A stretch of DNA of 7,196 nucleotides from Planctomycetota bacterium (GTDB lineage Bacteria; Planctomycetota; B143-G9): positions 1 to 7,196 of the forward strand of contig QNBY01000052.1 of assembly GCA_003644275.1 (NCBI GenBank), given 5' to 3'. Within the stretch, counting starts at the first letter, position 1; every line of letters starts with the position of its first letter. Under the pieces are notes generated by a model. That model ran no database searches, was not told the origin of the DNA, and saw only the letters and a list, made by a program, of their open reading frames with translations. Below are positions 1 to 5,925 of this stretch, piece by piece. A program made the position numbers and the translations under genes.

Positions 1-699
1 GCGGTGGGGGGCGAGGCCCGTCTCCACGAAGGCCAGCACCCAGCCGTAGGGAAGAGAGAGGGGCTCGGCGGCTGCGAGGCTCTCCGCTTCCTCCGCGGCG
101 CGGGCGTAGGCCGCGGAACCGGGTCGCAGGCGCGCGGCGGCGGCGAAGTCGCGGCGGGCGTTGTCGTACTCTCCGAACCGCAGGTAACACAAGGCGGAGA
201 GGTAGAGGGCGAGGGGCTGGGGCGAGGGGCGGCCGGCGGCGGCGAGGTCGGCGGAGAACTCGATAATCCGGTTGAGCTCGACGAGGGCTTGCTCCACCTC
301 GCCCGCGGCGAAATGCTCGACGGCGAGGAGGTAGAGGAGCAGGAAGCGCTCGTACTCGGGGGCGCGGTAGGGCCTGAGGCGGTCGTCGAACAGGAGGGCC
401 GCGCCTTCCTCGGAGACGGAGACGTAGGAAAGGACGCGGGCGAGCTCGTCGGCGCGTTCGAGGCAGGCGCGGGCGCGGTCTGGGAGGCGGGCGTAGTGGT
501 AGGACGAGCCCGCTTCGAGGAGGTAGAGGAGGCGGTTGCGGCCCGCGGAGGGGAGGGAGTCCTCGAGCAGCCTGCCCGCGGCCTCGTACTCCCCGCGCAG
601 GAACATGCCGCGGGCGCGGTCGAGCGGGCCGCCGCCCGAGGCGCAGCCGAGCGCGAGCAGGAGGACGAGCAGCGCCGCGCGGCGGGTGAAGGCGGTCAT
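1..699 (-). CDS. COG3014-family TPR-like lipoprotein, 3' part cut by window edge
   Basis: 233 codons are visible from the ATG at 699; the C-terminal part lies outside the window. The N-terminus is a short basic start, a hydrophobic stretch (residues 8-17) and a lipobox-like LALGC with the candidate lipidated Cys19, so it is probably an envelope lipoprotein. The rest reads as helical TPR-like pairs at about residues 32-48, 57-88, 118-147 and 163-192, with the recurring pattern aromatic/Leu, Gly-Glu, Ala-Leu. The segment RPYRAPEYERFLLLYLLA (109-126) and the later VETGLAP (225-231) resemble the COG3014 family, whose members often sit beside YcfL and LpoB genes, as here. Its ATG overlaps the LpoB stop (ATGA), and the only SD-like AGGA sits 2 nt from the start, so translation probably depends on coupling. 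Molecular function is unknown; TPR-like folds usually bind proteins. The family call is from memory of conserved patterns. Confidence 0.75.
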   Translation of the reverse strand, partial: MTAFTRRAALLVLLLALGCASGGGPLDRARGMFLRGEYEAAGRLLEDSLPSAGRNRLLYLLEAGSSYHYARLPDRARACLERADELARVLSYVSVSEEGAALLFDDRLRPYRAPEYERFLLLYLLAVEHFAAGEVEQALVELNRIIEFSADLAAAGRPSPQPLALYLSALCYLRFGEYDNARRDFAAAARLRPGSAAYARAAEEAESLAAAEPLSLPYGWVLAFVETGLAPHR

Positions 700-1283
700 T
701 TCCTGAGGAGCTTCTTTATCTCCTTCTCGTCCTGCCAGACGATCAGGCCGGTGGAGACGTCGGTCAGCCGGAGGGTGAGCCTGTAATAGACGCGCTTCTC
801 GGAACGGCGCGGCATCTCGATGGAGGTGAGCTCGCCGCTGAGCACGTAGTCGGGGGCCACCTGGCGGGGAGTCTTGGCGGTGGAGGGATCCACGTAGCCG
901 GACTTCTGGTACTCGTACTCGTGGACGAGCCCCTCGCGGAGTCGGCGGTTGACGAAGCGCACCTTGCCCGTGCGGATGAGGGCGGTCGCTATCTTGTTGG
1001 TGAGGTCCTCCATGTCTATGCGGTCGCGGGTGCGGTTGCGGACCATCATCACCATTATGACGGGCGGCTTCTTCGCGTCGGCTATCGGGGGGCTCGTGAC
1101 GAGGGAGGAGAACATGGCCTCGGCGGCCATCTTGAGGTCGGTGTCGCTGTAGTAGTCGCCGACGGGGGTGGGGGAATCGGGGTCGAGGTATTCGCCCTTG
1201 CTGTAGGAGCCGTCGCGCGAACAGCCGGGGAGCAGGAGGACGAAGGAGAGCAGGAGGAGGGCGTTCAGGAGCGTCTTTCTCAT
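696..1283 (-). CDS. lpoB: LpoB-like lipoprotein (penicillin-binding protein activator family, COG3417)
   Basis: 195 residues from the ATG at 1283, preceded by AGGAGG with 7 nt spacing. A signal peptide ends in the lipobox LLPGC, giving a lipidated Cys21. A short polar linker (22-46) leads to a globular domain (about 47-195) that can be aligned by eye with E. coli LpoB: PPVIMVMMVRNRT (73-85), the helix ending in ALIRTGKVRFVNR (101-113), PDYVLSGEL, and the final strand TGLIVWQDEKEI. E. coli LpoB is an outer-membrane lipoprotein that activates the peptidoglycan synthase PBP1b. The fold and lipid anchor carry over, but the long Pro-rich linker that lets E. coli LpoB span the periplasm is missing, so activation of a bifunctional PBP here is inference. 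The gene sits between the YcfL-like gene (14 nt gap) and the COG3014 gene (4-nt overlap), a known lipoprotein cluster. Confidence 0.85.
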   Translation of the reverse strand: MRKTLLNALLLLSFVLLLPGCSRDGSYSKGEYLDPDSPTPVGDYYSDTDLKMAAEAMFSSLVTSPPIADAKKPPVIMVMMVRNRTRDRIDMEDLTNKIATALIRTGKVRFVNRRLREGLVHEYEYQKSGYVDPSTAKTPRQVAPDYVLSGELTSIEMPRRSEKRVYYRLTLRLTDVSTGLIVWQDEKEIKKLLRK

Positions 1284-1297
1284 CGGCAAGCCTCCTT

Positions 1298-1720
1298 TCA
1301 GCGCCTGCGGTCGCGCGGGCCGGGGGAGGTATCCGAGGCCCGCTTCAACTCGAAGAGGATGCGGACGACCTCCGCGGTGGGAGCGGTGGCGGAGAAGGAG
1401 CGGGAGGCGTTCTTGTCCAGCGGGAGCGGCGTCCACTGGCCGAAGGTGGAGCGCACCTCCCTGCCCGCGGCGTTGAAATACCTGGCCCGCACGTACACCA
1501 CCACGGGGCGGGAGCGGTTGTTGTGGAGCATTATCTGCGAGGTCAGCAGCCCGGCCTTCCTTTCCTCCACCACCTGGGTGACGGTGACCTCGTATTCGAG
1601 GCCGGAATCGAGATAGACGCAGGAGGTGGAGGGCATGGGCGGGACGTCGCGGGGGGGGCCGGAGCACCCGGCGGCGGCCAGCGCGAAAAGAAGGAGGGCG
1701 AGGAAGAGGGCGTTTCTCAT
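1298..1720 (-). CDS. ycfL: YcfL-like lipoprotein (DUF1425)
   Basis: 140 residues from the ATG at 1720. An in-frame ATG at 1744 exists, but the GGAGG at 1728-1732 lies 7 nt before the 1720 start, and only that start puts the signal peptide at the N-terminus. The signal peptide ends in AAAGC with the predicted lipidated Cys19. The mature domain (about 33-128) is beta-rich. It contains SQIMLHNNRSRPVVVYVRARY followed by FNAAGREV and a W-x-P-L-x-L segment, the layout of the DUF1425/YcfL family (E. coli YcfL is about 125 residues and is encoded next to LpoB). The tail is basic and probably disordered. It is the first gene of the lipoprotein trio, 79 nt after speE. Biochemical function is unknown; the conserved linkage with LpoB suggests a role in the same envelope process. 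Confidence 0.8.
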   Translation of the reverse strand: MRNALFLALLLFALAAAGCSGPPRDVPPMPSTSCVYLDSGLEYEVTVTQVVEERKAGLLTSQIMLHNNRSRPVVVYVRARYFNAAGREVRSTFGQWTPLPLDKNASRSFSATAPTAEVVRILFELKRASDTSPGPRDRRR

Positions 1721-1799
1721 GTGCGGTCCTCCGTCGAAGTTCACGTTTCAATCAATTGGACGCACGAGGGCGGTTTTCGCGGAAAAGCGGGGAAGGGAC
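1721..1799 (-). other. Intergenic gap between speE and ycfL with a 13-bp palindrome
   Basis: The 79-nt gap holds the ycfL SD (1728-1732) and an interrupted palindrome TTTTC-GCG-GAAAA at 1774-1786. The stem is AT-rich and has no following T-tract, so it is not a good terminator. I find no convincing -35/-10 pair upstream of ycfL; TTGATT or TTGAAA near 1748-1757 has no matching -10 at usable spacing. Read-through from speE, or an unusual promoter, would have to serve the lipoprotein genes. Confidence 0.4.
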
Positions 1800-2615
1800 T
1801 CAGGCTCCGATGACGTCCTTCCAGAACTCGGGCAGCGCGAACGAGGCGGCATGTATCTCGGGATTGTACCACTTCCCGCGCATGACGCGCCTGGGCACGG
1901 AGGGATCGAAGGAGGAGCCCAGGACGAAGGCCTCCGAGCCGCCGTAGGTGAAGATGGCGGCGTGGCAGACGGAGGCGCGGTCGAAGACGGCGGAGACGGC
2001 GGCGAAGGTGTCGGCGAGCTCCTTTCGCATGAACTCGGGCGTGCCCACCTGGTGGATGACGACGGAATCGGGGGCGAGACATTTCTTCAGGTCGGAGTAG
2101 AAGGCGGTGCGGTAGAGGACGGAGGCGGGGGTGTCGGGGTCGGAGGAGTCCACTATGGCGCAGTCGAAGGCGCGGCGGGCTTCGGGGGACTTCACGAAGC
2201 GGGCGCCGTCGTCTATCACGAGGCGCACGCGGGGATCGTCGAAGGAGGCGGCGAAGGGGAAGAAACGCCTGCTGACGCGGGGCACGGCCTCGTCGAGATC
2301 CACCACCACCACTTCCTCGACGGTGGGATGGCGGAGCACCTGGGCGAGCGCGCCGCCGTCGCCCCCGCCGACTATGAGCACCCGCCTGGGCTCGCGGGGG
2401 AGGGAGCAGAGGGGGACGTGGGCGATCATCTCGTGGTAGATGAACTCGTCGGCGGTGGTGGTCTGCAACAGGCCGTCGAGCACGAGGATGTGCCCGTAGT
2501 ATTCGTGGCGGTAAACCTGTATGTGCTGGTACTTCGAGCGCTCTTCGTGGATCAGTTGGCCCTCGAAGAGAATGTGAGTGTGCGGAGTGACGGGCTCAAG
2601 AAAGCGGTCAGTCAA
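1800..2615 (-). CDS. speE: Spermidine synthase family aminopropyltransferase
   Basis: 271 residues from a TTG at 2615, which overlaps the speH stop (TTGA) and has GAGG 5 nt upstream. The next upstream ATG (2744) lies deep inside speH, and no ATG/GTG lies between them. The protein transfers the aminopropyl group of decarboxylated SAM to a diamine such as putrescine. Family marks: SKYQHI (27-32), ILVLDGLLQTT (43-53), DEFIYHEM (56-63), the SAM-binding GGGDGG (83-88), VVDLDEAV (104-111), DDGARF (135-140), and the catalytic D-S-S-D-P with Asp156 and Asp159. The C-terminal YNPEIHAASFALPEF is also typical. Length fits the family (E. coli 288). Two acceptor-side loops differ from the usual pattern: the usual QxESPW reads QVGTPEF, and the usual TYPSGxW reads TYGGSEAF. 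The enzyme family is secure; the exact amine acceptor is not. Confidence 0.9.
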   Translation of the reverse strand: MTDRFLEPVTPHTHILFEGQLIHEERSKYQHIQVYRHEYYGHILVLDGLLQTTTADEFIYHEMIAHVPLCSLPREPRRVLIVGGGDGGALAQVLRHPTVEEVVVVDLDEAVPRVSRRFFPFAASFDDPRVRLVIDDGARFVKSPEARRAFDCAIVDSSDPDTPASVLYRTAFYSDLKKCLAPDSVVIHQVGTPEFMRKELADTFAAVSAVFDRASVCHAAIFTYGGSEAFVLGSSFDPSVPRRVMRGKWYNPEIHAASFALPEFWKDVIGA

Positions 2616-3013
2616 GTAAACCTCGGCAGGTTGCCCCTGAGCATTTCGATGACGCTCTCCCGCTGGGGGGAGAGGAGGGTTCTTATGGTCTCGAGCGCCT
2701 TGGAGGCGTCGGACTTGCCGCAGACGAAGACGTCCAGGGCGCAATAGGAATGTTCGGGCCAGGAATGGAGGCAGATATGGGACTCCGCGAGCGTGACCGT
2801 GGCGGTGACGCCGTAGGGGGCGAAATGGTGCACGCAGGTGTCAATGACGGTGGCGTCCGCGGCCCTCGCACCGGAGATGAGTATCTCCAGTATCCGGTCG
2901 GGATCGTCCAGGATGTCGGAGGAGACACCCCAGAAATCCGCGACCAGATGCGTGCCGAAGACTATCTTCTTACCCTCGTCCAGTACTCGACAGGCTACGA
3001 GTTTCTTTTCCAA
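2612..3013 (-). CDS. speH: S-adenosylmethionine decarboxylase proenzyme, prokaryotic class 1b (SpeH/SpeD)
   Basis: 133 residues if it starts at the TTG at 3013, which has GGAG 7 nt upstream. An ATG at 3064 would add 17 residues, but it lies inside the -10 box of the apparent promoter, so that promoter's transcript would not contain it. The enzyme self-cleaves to a pyruvoyl-dependent decarboxylase that makes decarboxylated SAM, the donor for SpeE. The core motif LAESHICLHSWPEH (75-88) places cleavage between Glu77 and Ser78, which becomes the pyruvoyl group. His83 and Cys98 occupy the positions of T. maritima His68 and Cys83 used in processing and catalysis. The T. maritima Ser55 position is Thr70 here, a conservative change. 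FGTHLVADF (19-27) is the normal start of the fold, so about 16 residues of N-terminal extension remain even with the TTG start. The gene overlaps speE by 4 nt, which indicates co-translation of the two steps. Confidence 0.93.
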   Translation of the reverse strand: MEKKLVACRVLDEGKKIVFGTHLVADFWGVSSDILDDPDRILEILISGARAADATVIDTCVHHFAPYGVTATVTLAESHICLHSWPEHSYCALDVFVCGKSDASKALETIRTLLSPQRESVIEMLRGNLPRFT

Positions 3014-3020
3014 TTCACGG

Positions 3021-3024
3021 CTCC
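3021..3024 (-). promoter_or_regulatory. Ribosome binding site that decides the speH start
   Basis: GGAG lies 7 nt before the TTG at 3013. No comparable SD lies before the ATG at 3064, whose upstream bases are the promoter itself. Confidence 0.55.
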
Positions 3025-3062
3025 GGGCTGGCGGTTCGGGAACGGGGGAATGCAGGATGAGC

Positions 3063-3089
3063 ATTATACGCCCGGTCGGGCGCTGTCAA
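3063..3089 (-). promoter_or_regulatory. Sigma70-type promoter for speH-speE
   Basis: Read on the minus strand, a perfect -35 TTGACA (3089-3084) is followed by a perfect -10 TATAAT (3068-3063). The spacer is 15 nt, shorter than the usual 17. Transcription would start near 3056, giving a 5' leader of about 43 nt before the TTG start of speH. Both hexamers match consensus in an otherwise GC-rich intergenic stretch, which makes chance unlikely. The short spacer is the main doubt. Confidence 0.7.
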
Positions 3090-3099
3090 ATCACAACGC

Positions 3100-3120
3100 G
3101 GGCGGACGGAGAGCCCGCCC
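3100..3120 (-). terminator. Weak hairpin after tldE, possible attenuating structure
   Basis: GGGCGG (3100-3105) can pair with CCGCCC (3115-3120) around a 9-nt loop, just after the tldE stop. On the minus strand it is followed by GCGTTGTGATTT, not by a clean T-run. It may reduce read-through into speH but is not a canonical terminator. An overlapping alternative stem, GAGCCC/GGGCTC at 3111-3130, includes the stop codon. Confidence 0.25.
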
Positions 3121-3128
3121 CGCGGGGC

Positions 3129-4421
3129 TCAGGCCGAGACGGAGACGCCGTCGAGCAGCAGGTACGGGAGCAGCGCGGCGCCGTGGCGCTCCACCGTCGA
3201 GGAGATGCCCAGGACGGCGTCCCGGAAGAGCTCGAAGACGTTCACGCTGAGCATGGCGTCCTTCACCCTGGCGACGCGCGCGCCGTCCTTCACGGTGAAG
3301 CCGAGGGAGACGTTGCCCGTGATTATGCCCGAGAAGGAGTTGGACATGGAGGCCCCGAGGAGGTCCTCCACCCAGAGCTGGGCGCCGGAGGCCAGGTCAT
3401 CGAGGGAGTCATCGCCGGGCAGCAGGCGCGCGCAGAAGAGCGAGGGCGCGGGCTGCGCTCCGACCGAGGAGCGGAAGCCGTGCCCGGTGGGCTCGTCGCC
3501 GCACTCGGCGGCGGAGTCGAGGTTGTGGTAGAAGGAGGCCAGCACGCCGCGGTCCACCAGCAGTTTGCGTCCGGCGGGCACGCCCTCGTCGTCCACCGCG
3601 CGCCGGAAGGGGGCGTCCTCGCTCACCAGGTCGGTGAGGTAGGTTATGCGCTCGTCGAAGAGCCTCTCGCCCTTGCGGTCCGCCCAGGGGGAGATGCGCT
3701 TGGCGACGGCCTTGCCGGAGAGGCAGTCGTTGAAGACGCGCAGGAGGCTGGACAGCGCGCGGGGGGTGAAGAGCACGCGGTACTTGCCGCCTTTTATCTT
3801 CTCGGTGGAGGAGCAGAGGCGGTATTCCTCGCTCACCTTCTCCACGAGGGCGTCGAATCCGTCGAAGACGCGGCCGATGCGGTAGTCGTAAATGGTGAGG
3901 AAGTCGCCCTCGACGTTCCGGGTGACGCCGCAATGCCACTGGACGTAGCCGTCGTCCACCGCGAAGTCGAGGCCGGCGGTGGAGAGGATGCGGGAGGAGA
4001 AGCGTTCCTTGCCCATGCCGCAGAAGGCGAGGACGCCGTCTCCGAGCGAGCGGAGGCGTTCGACGGCGGCGGCGCACTCCGAGGCGGCGCGCTCGGGGGT
4101 GATGCCGTCAACGTGCGAGGGGTCGAAGGGGAAGGGCTTCACGTCCGGCTGGGGCGGGAAGGCGAAACCGGCCCGCTTGCCGAAGCGCGCGAGCGAGACG
4201 GCCGTGTCCGCCGCGCTCCCGTCGCCGGGACGGGTGGAGACGGAGAAGCCCACCCTGCCGTCCTTCAGGACGCGGACGGCCGTTCCCTGGAGGTCGCTGG
4301 AGGTGGATTCCTTTATCCTGTTGTTCTCGAAGGAGACGGAGAGGCTCTCGCGCCTGGAGAAATAGACCTCGGCGGCGTCGGAAGCGGAAGCGGCCTTTTC
4401 GAGGATTTTTTCGGGCGTCAT
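3129..4421 (-). CDS. pmbA: TldE/PmbA family protein, non-catalytic-type partner of TldD
   Basis: 430 residues from the ATG at 4421, preceded by GGAGG with 8 nt spacing and only 1 nt after the tldD stop. It belongs to the TldD/PmbA family: an N-terminal AEVYFSRRESLSVSFENNR segment (17-35), a central GGKYRVLFTP strand (211-220), and the family C-terminus LPYLLLDGVSVS (418-429). At the place where TldD carries HExxxH this protein reads ALSSLLRVFNDC, so the zinc site is absent, as expected for TldE/PmbA. In E. coli, TldD and TldE form a heterodimeric protease that takes unfolded peptides, matures microcin B17 and acts on the antitoxin CcdA. In E. coli the genes are apart; here they are adjacent and probably cotranslated, which supports a 1:1 complex. 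Substrates in this organism are unknown, and no peptide precursor is visible nearby. Confidence 0.92.
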   Translation of the reverse strand: MTPEKILEKAASASDAAEVYFSRRESLSVSFENNRIKESTSSDLQGTAVRVLKDGRVGFSVSTRPGDGSAADTAVSLARFGKRAGFAFPPQPDVKPFPFDPSHVDGITPERAASECAAAVERLRSLGDGVLAFCGMGKERFSSRILSTAGLDFAVDDGYVQWHCGVTRNVEGDFLTIYDYRIGRVFDGFDALVEKVSEEYRLCSSTEKIKGGKYRVLFTPRALSSLLRVFNDCLSGKAVAKRISPWADRKGERLFDERITYLTDLVSEDAPFRRAVDDEGVPAGRKLLVDRGVLASFYHNLDSAAECGDEPTGHGFRSSVGAQPAPSLFCARLLPGDDSLDDLASGAQLWVEDLLGASMSNSFSGIITGNVSLGFTVKDGARVARVKDAMLSVNVFELFRDAVLGISSTVERHGAALLPYLLLDGVSVSA

Positions 4422-4422
4422 G

Positions 4423-5796
4423 TCACTTTCCTCCCACGACGACGTTTCGGATCCTGACGTGAGGCGAGCCGTGGCTCACGGGAAGGGGGAACTGGCCGCC
4501 CTTTCCGCAGCCGCCGCCGGAATCGCGCAGGCGGTAGTCGTTTCCGATCATGTCTATGTTCCTGAGCGTCTCGAAGACGTTTCCGGTGAGGGTGACGTCG
4601 CGGACGCGCTCGGCTATCTTCCCGTCGCGTATGACGAAGGCGTCCGCGGCGGTGAAGGTGAAGAGCTCGCCGTTGGTCTGCCCTCCCCTGGCGTCGAGGC
4701 AGTAGAGGCCGTCCTCGGTGGCGCGCACCATCTCGTCGAACGGCACGTCGCCCGCTTCTATCACGGTGTTGCGCATCCGCGGGATGGGGGGATGGCGGTA
4801 GTTGATGGCGCGGGCGCTGCCGGTGGGGCGCTCGCCCATCTTCGCGGCGGTCTCTCGGGAGTGGAGCCTCCCGACGAGCTTGCCCTCGCGTATGAGGTAG
4901 GTCCGCTCGGTGGGGACGCCCTCGTCGTCGTAGGGGAGGTAGCCGCGGGTGCCCACGTCGAGGCCGGTGTCGGCGACGTTCAGCTCGGGCGGGCCGAACT
5001 CCCTTCCGAGGACCATCACTTCCTGCAGGTGCGGGTCCTCGTAAACGAAGTCGGCCTCGGAGAGGTGGCCGAACGCCTCGTGGATGAAGACGCCCGCGAG
5101 CGCGGGGTCGAGTATGACGGTGTACTTGCCGCCCTTGACGGGCTCGGCCGCGGCGATGTCGAGGACGTCGCGGCATTTTTCGAGTATTTCTTCCTCGAGG
5201 CCGAGCACCACGTTGTAGTCGTTGCTGGAGCCGTTGTAGGCGCGGGCGAAGAAGGTGCCGGCCGGGGTGTTGACGACGGCGGCGACGGAGACGGCGAGGT
5301 CGGTGTCCTCCCTCTCTATCCAGGCGCCCTCCGAGGTGGCGAAGGTCAGCTTGCGGCGGGCGTCGTGGTAGCGGGCGCTGGAGGTGGTTATCCGCTCGTC
5401 GAAGGAGAGCACTATGTCGTTGTAGGCCCGCAGCGTCTCCACCTTCCTATCGATGGGGACGTCGGCGGGGTCGTTTACGGGCTCGAAGGGGACGGCCACG
5501 TCCACCACCGGCACCTCGGCGAGCCTCAGGTCCTCTCCCCGCCTGAGGCCGACGGCGCGGGCGTGCTCGACGGCGAGCTTCACCTTTTTCTCGAGCTCGT
5601 CGAGGGAGTTGAAGCAGGTGAAGCCCCAGCCGCCCTTGACGAGGGCGCGCACGCAACCGCCGAAGGAGAGGTTCTGCGTGCATTCCTCGAGGGTGGGACC
5701 GGTGAAGTTCACGCTCGTGCGGACGGTCTCTTCGAGGCGGACCTCGACGTAATCCGCATCGGCCTTTCTCAAAAGTTCCCGCAGCCAGTTCTTCAT
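4423..5796 (-). CDS. tldD: TldD zinc metallopeptidase
   Basis: 457 residues from the ATG at 5796 (E. coli TldD 481). Two ATGs sit close together (5802 and 5796); the GGAGG at 5804-5808 is 1 nt from the first and 7 nt from the second, matching the spacing of neighbouring genes, so 5796 is chosen. The zinc motif HEAFGH is at 239-244, following the GGKYTVILDP strand (222-231). The C-terminal GGGCGKGGQ carries Cys430, equivalent to the third zinc ligand of E. coli TldD (Cys454), and the family ending RNVVVGG follows. The GYLPYDDEGVP and NYRHPPIPRMRNT segments are also typical. It should be the catalytic subunit of a cytoplasmic TldD/TldE peptidase with the downstream gene. It is the first gene of the seven-gene minus-strand run. 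Confidence 0.95.
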   Translation of the reverse strand: MKNWLRELLRKADADYVEVRLEETVRTSVNFTGPTLEECTQNLSFGGCVRALVKGGWGFTCFNSLDELEKKVKLAVEHARAVGLRRGEDLRLAEVPVVDVAVPFEPVNDPADVPIDRKVETLRAYNDIVLSFDERITTSSARYHDARRKLTFATSEGAWIEREDTDLAVSVAAVVNTPAGTFFARAYNGSSNDYNVVLGLEEEILEKCRDVLDIAAAEPVKGGKYTVILDPALAGVFIHEAFGHLSEADFVYEDPHLQEVMVLGREFGPPELNVADTGLDVGTRGYLPYDDEGVPTERTYLIREGKLVGRLHSRETAAKMGERPTGSARAINYRHPPIPRMRNTVIEAGDVPFDEMVRATEDGLYCLDARGGQTNGELFTFTAADAFVIRDGKIAERVRDVTLTGNVFETLRNIDMIGNDYRLRDSGGGCGKGGQFPLPVSHGSPHVRIRNVVVGGK

Positions 5797-5803
5797 GGGC
5801 ATG

Positions 5804-5808
5804 CCTCC
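5804..5808 (-). promoter_or_regulatory. Ribosome binding site that decides the tldD start
   Basis: GGAGG lies 1 nt from the ATG at 5802 and 7 nt from the ATG at 5796. Spacing selects the second start (protein beginning MKNWLREL). Confidence 0.7.
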
Positions 5809-5822
5809 GTGATGGGGAGTCG

Positions 5823-5849
5823 AGGATACCGCGTTTTCGTAAGGCGCAA
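5823..5849 (-). promoter_or_regulatory. Candidate promoter for tldD
   Basis: On the minus strand TTGCGC (5849-5844) and TATCCT (5828-5823) are separated by 15 nt; each matches consensus at 4 of 6 positions. Start of transcription near 5816 would give a leader of about 20 nt containing the GGAGG. The match is moderate, and the region is short enough that few alternatives exist. Confidence 0.4.
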
Positions 5850-5874
5850 ATTCCGGCGTCCAACCATCGGGGGA

Positions 5875-5901
5875 TTGACGGAACGGCAAATCGGGTAACA
5901 T
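5875..5901 (+). promoter_or_regulatory. Candidate promoter for the secreted repeat protein
   Basis: TTGACG (5875-5880) is a 5/6 match to the -35 box. The -10 is either TAACAT (5896-5901, 15-nt spacer) or CATAAC (5899-5904, 18-nt spacer), each 4/6. The leader would be about 15-18 nt, with GGAGG at 5914-5918, 7 nt before the ATG at 5926. Confidence 0.5.
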
Positions 5902-5907
5902 AACCCG
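5892..5907. repeat. 16-bp interrupted palindrome over the -10 region
   Basis: CGGGT (5892-5896) and ACCCG (5903-5907) are perfect inverted copies around AACATA. The palindrome covers the predicted -10 and approaches the predicted start of transcription, a position where a repressor site would act. It could equally be chance. Confidence 0.35.
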
Positions 5908-5925
5908 CTGCACGGAGGAACGAAG

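Noticed and set aside
4..786. Long plus-strand open frame rich in Gly, Glu and Ala (and similar frames at 1626-2747, 2838-4457 and 4420-5898)
   Set aside because: These are shadows produced by GC-rich third positions of the minus-strand genes; they lack family motifs and SDs and have biased Gly/Glu/Val composition.
1284..1751. N-terminal extension of the LpoB frame up to an ATG at 1751
   Set aside because: It overlaps the whole YcfL-like gene in another frame and is Arg/Pro-rich; the signal peptide and AGGAGG place the start at 1283.
1774..1786. TTTTC-GCG-GAAAA as a terminator after speE
   Set aside because: The stem is only five mainly A-T pairs and no T-tract follows; at most a weak structure or operator.
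4423..5796. TldD/TldE as part of a microcin-type peptide biosynthesis cluster
   Set aside because: No small precursor peptide, cyclodehydratase, dehydrogenase or transporter gene is visible in the window; a housekeeping role is simpler.
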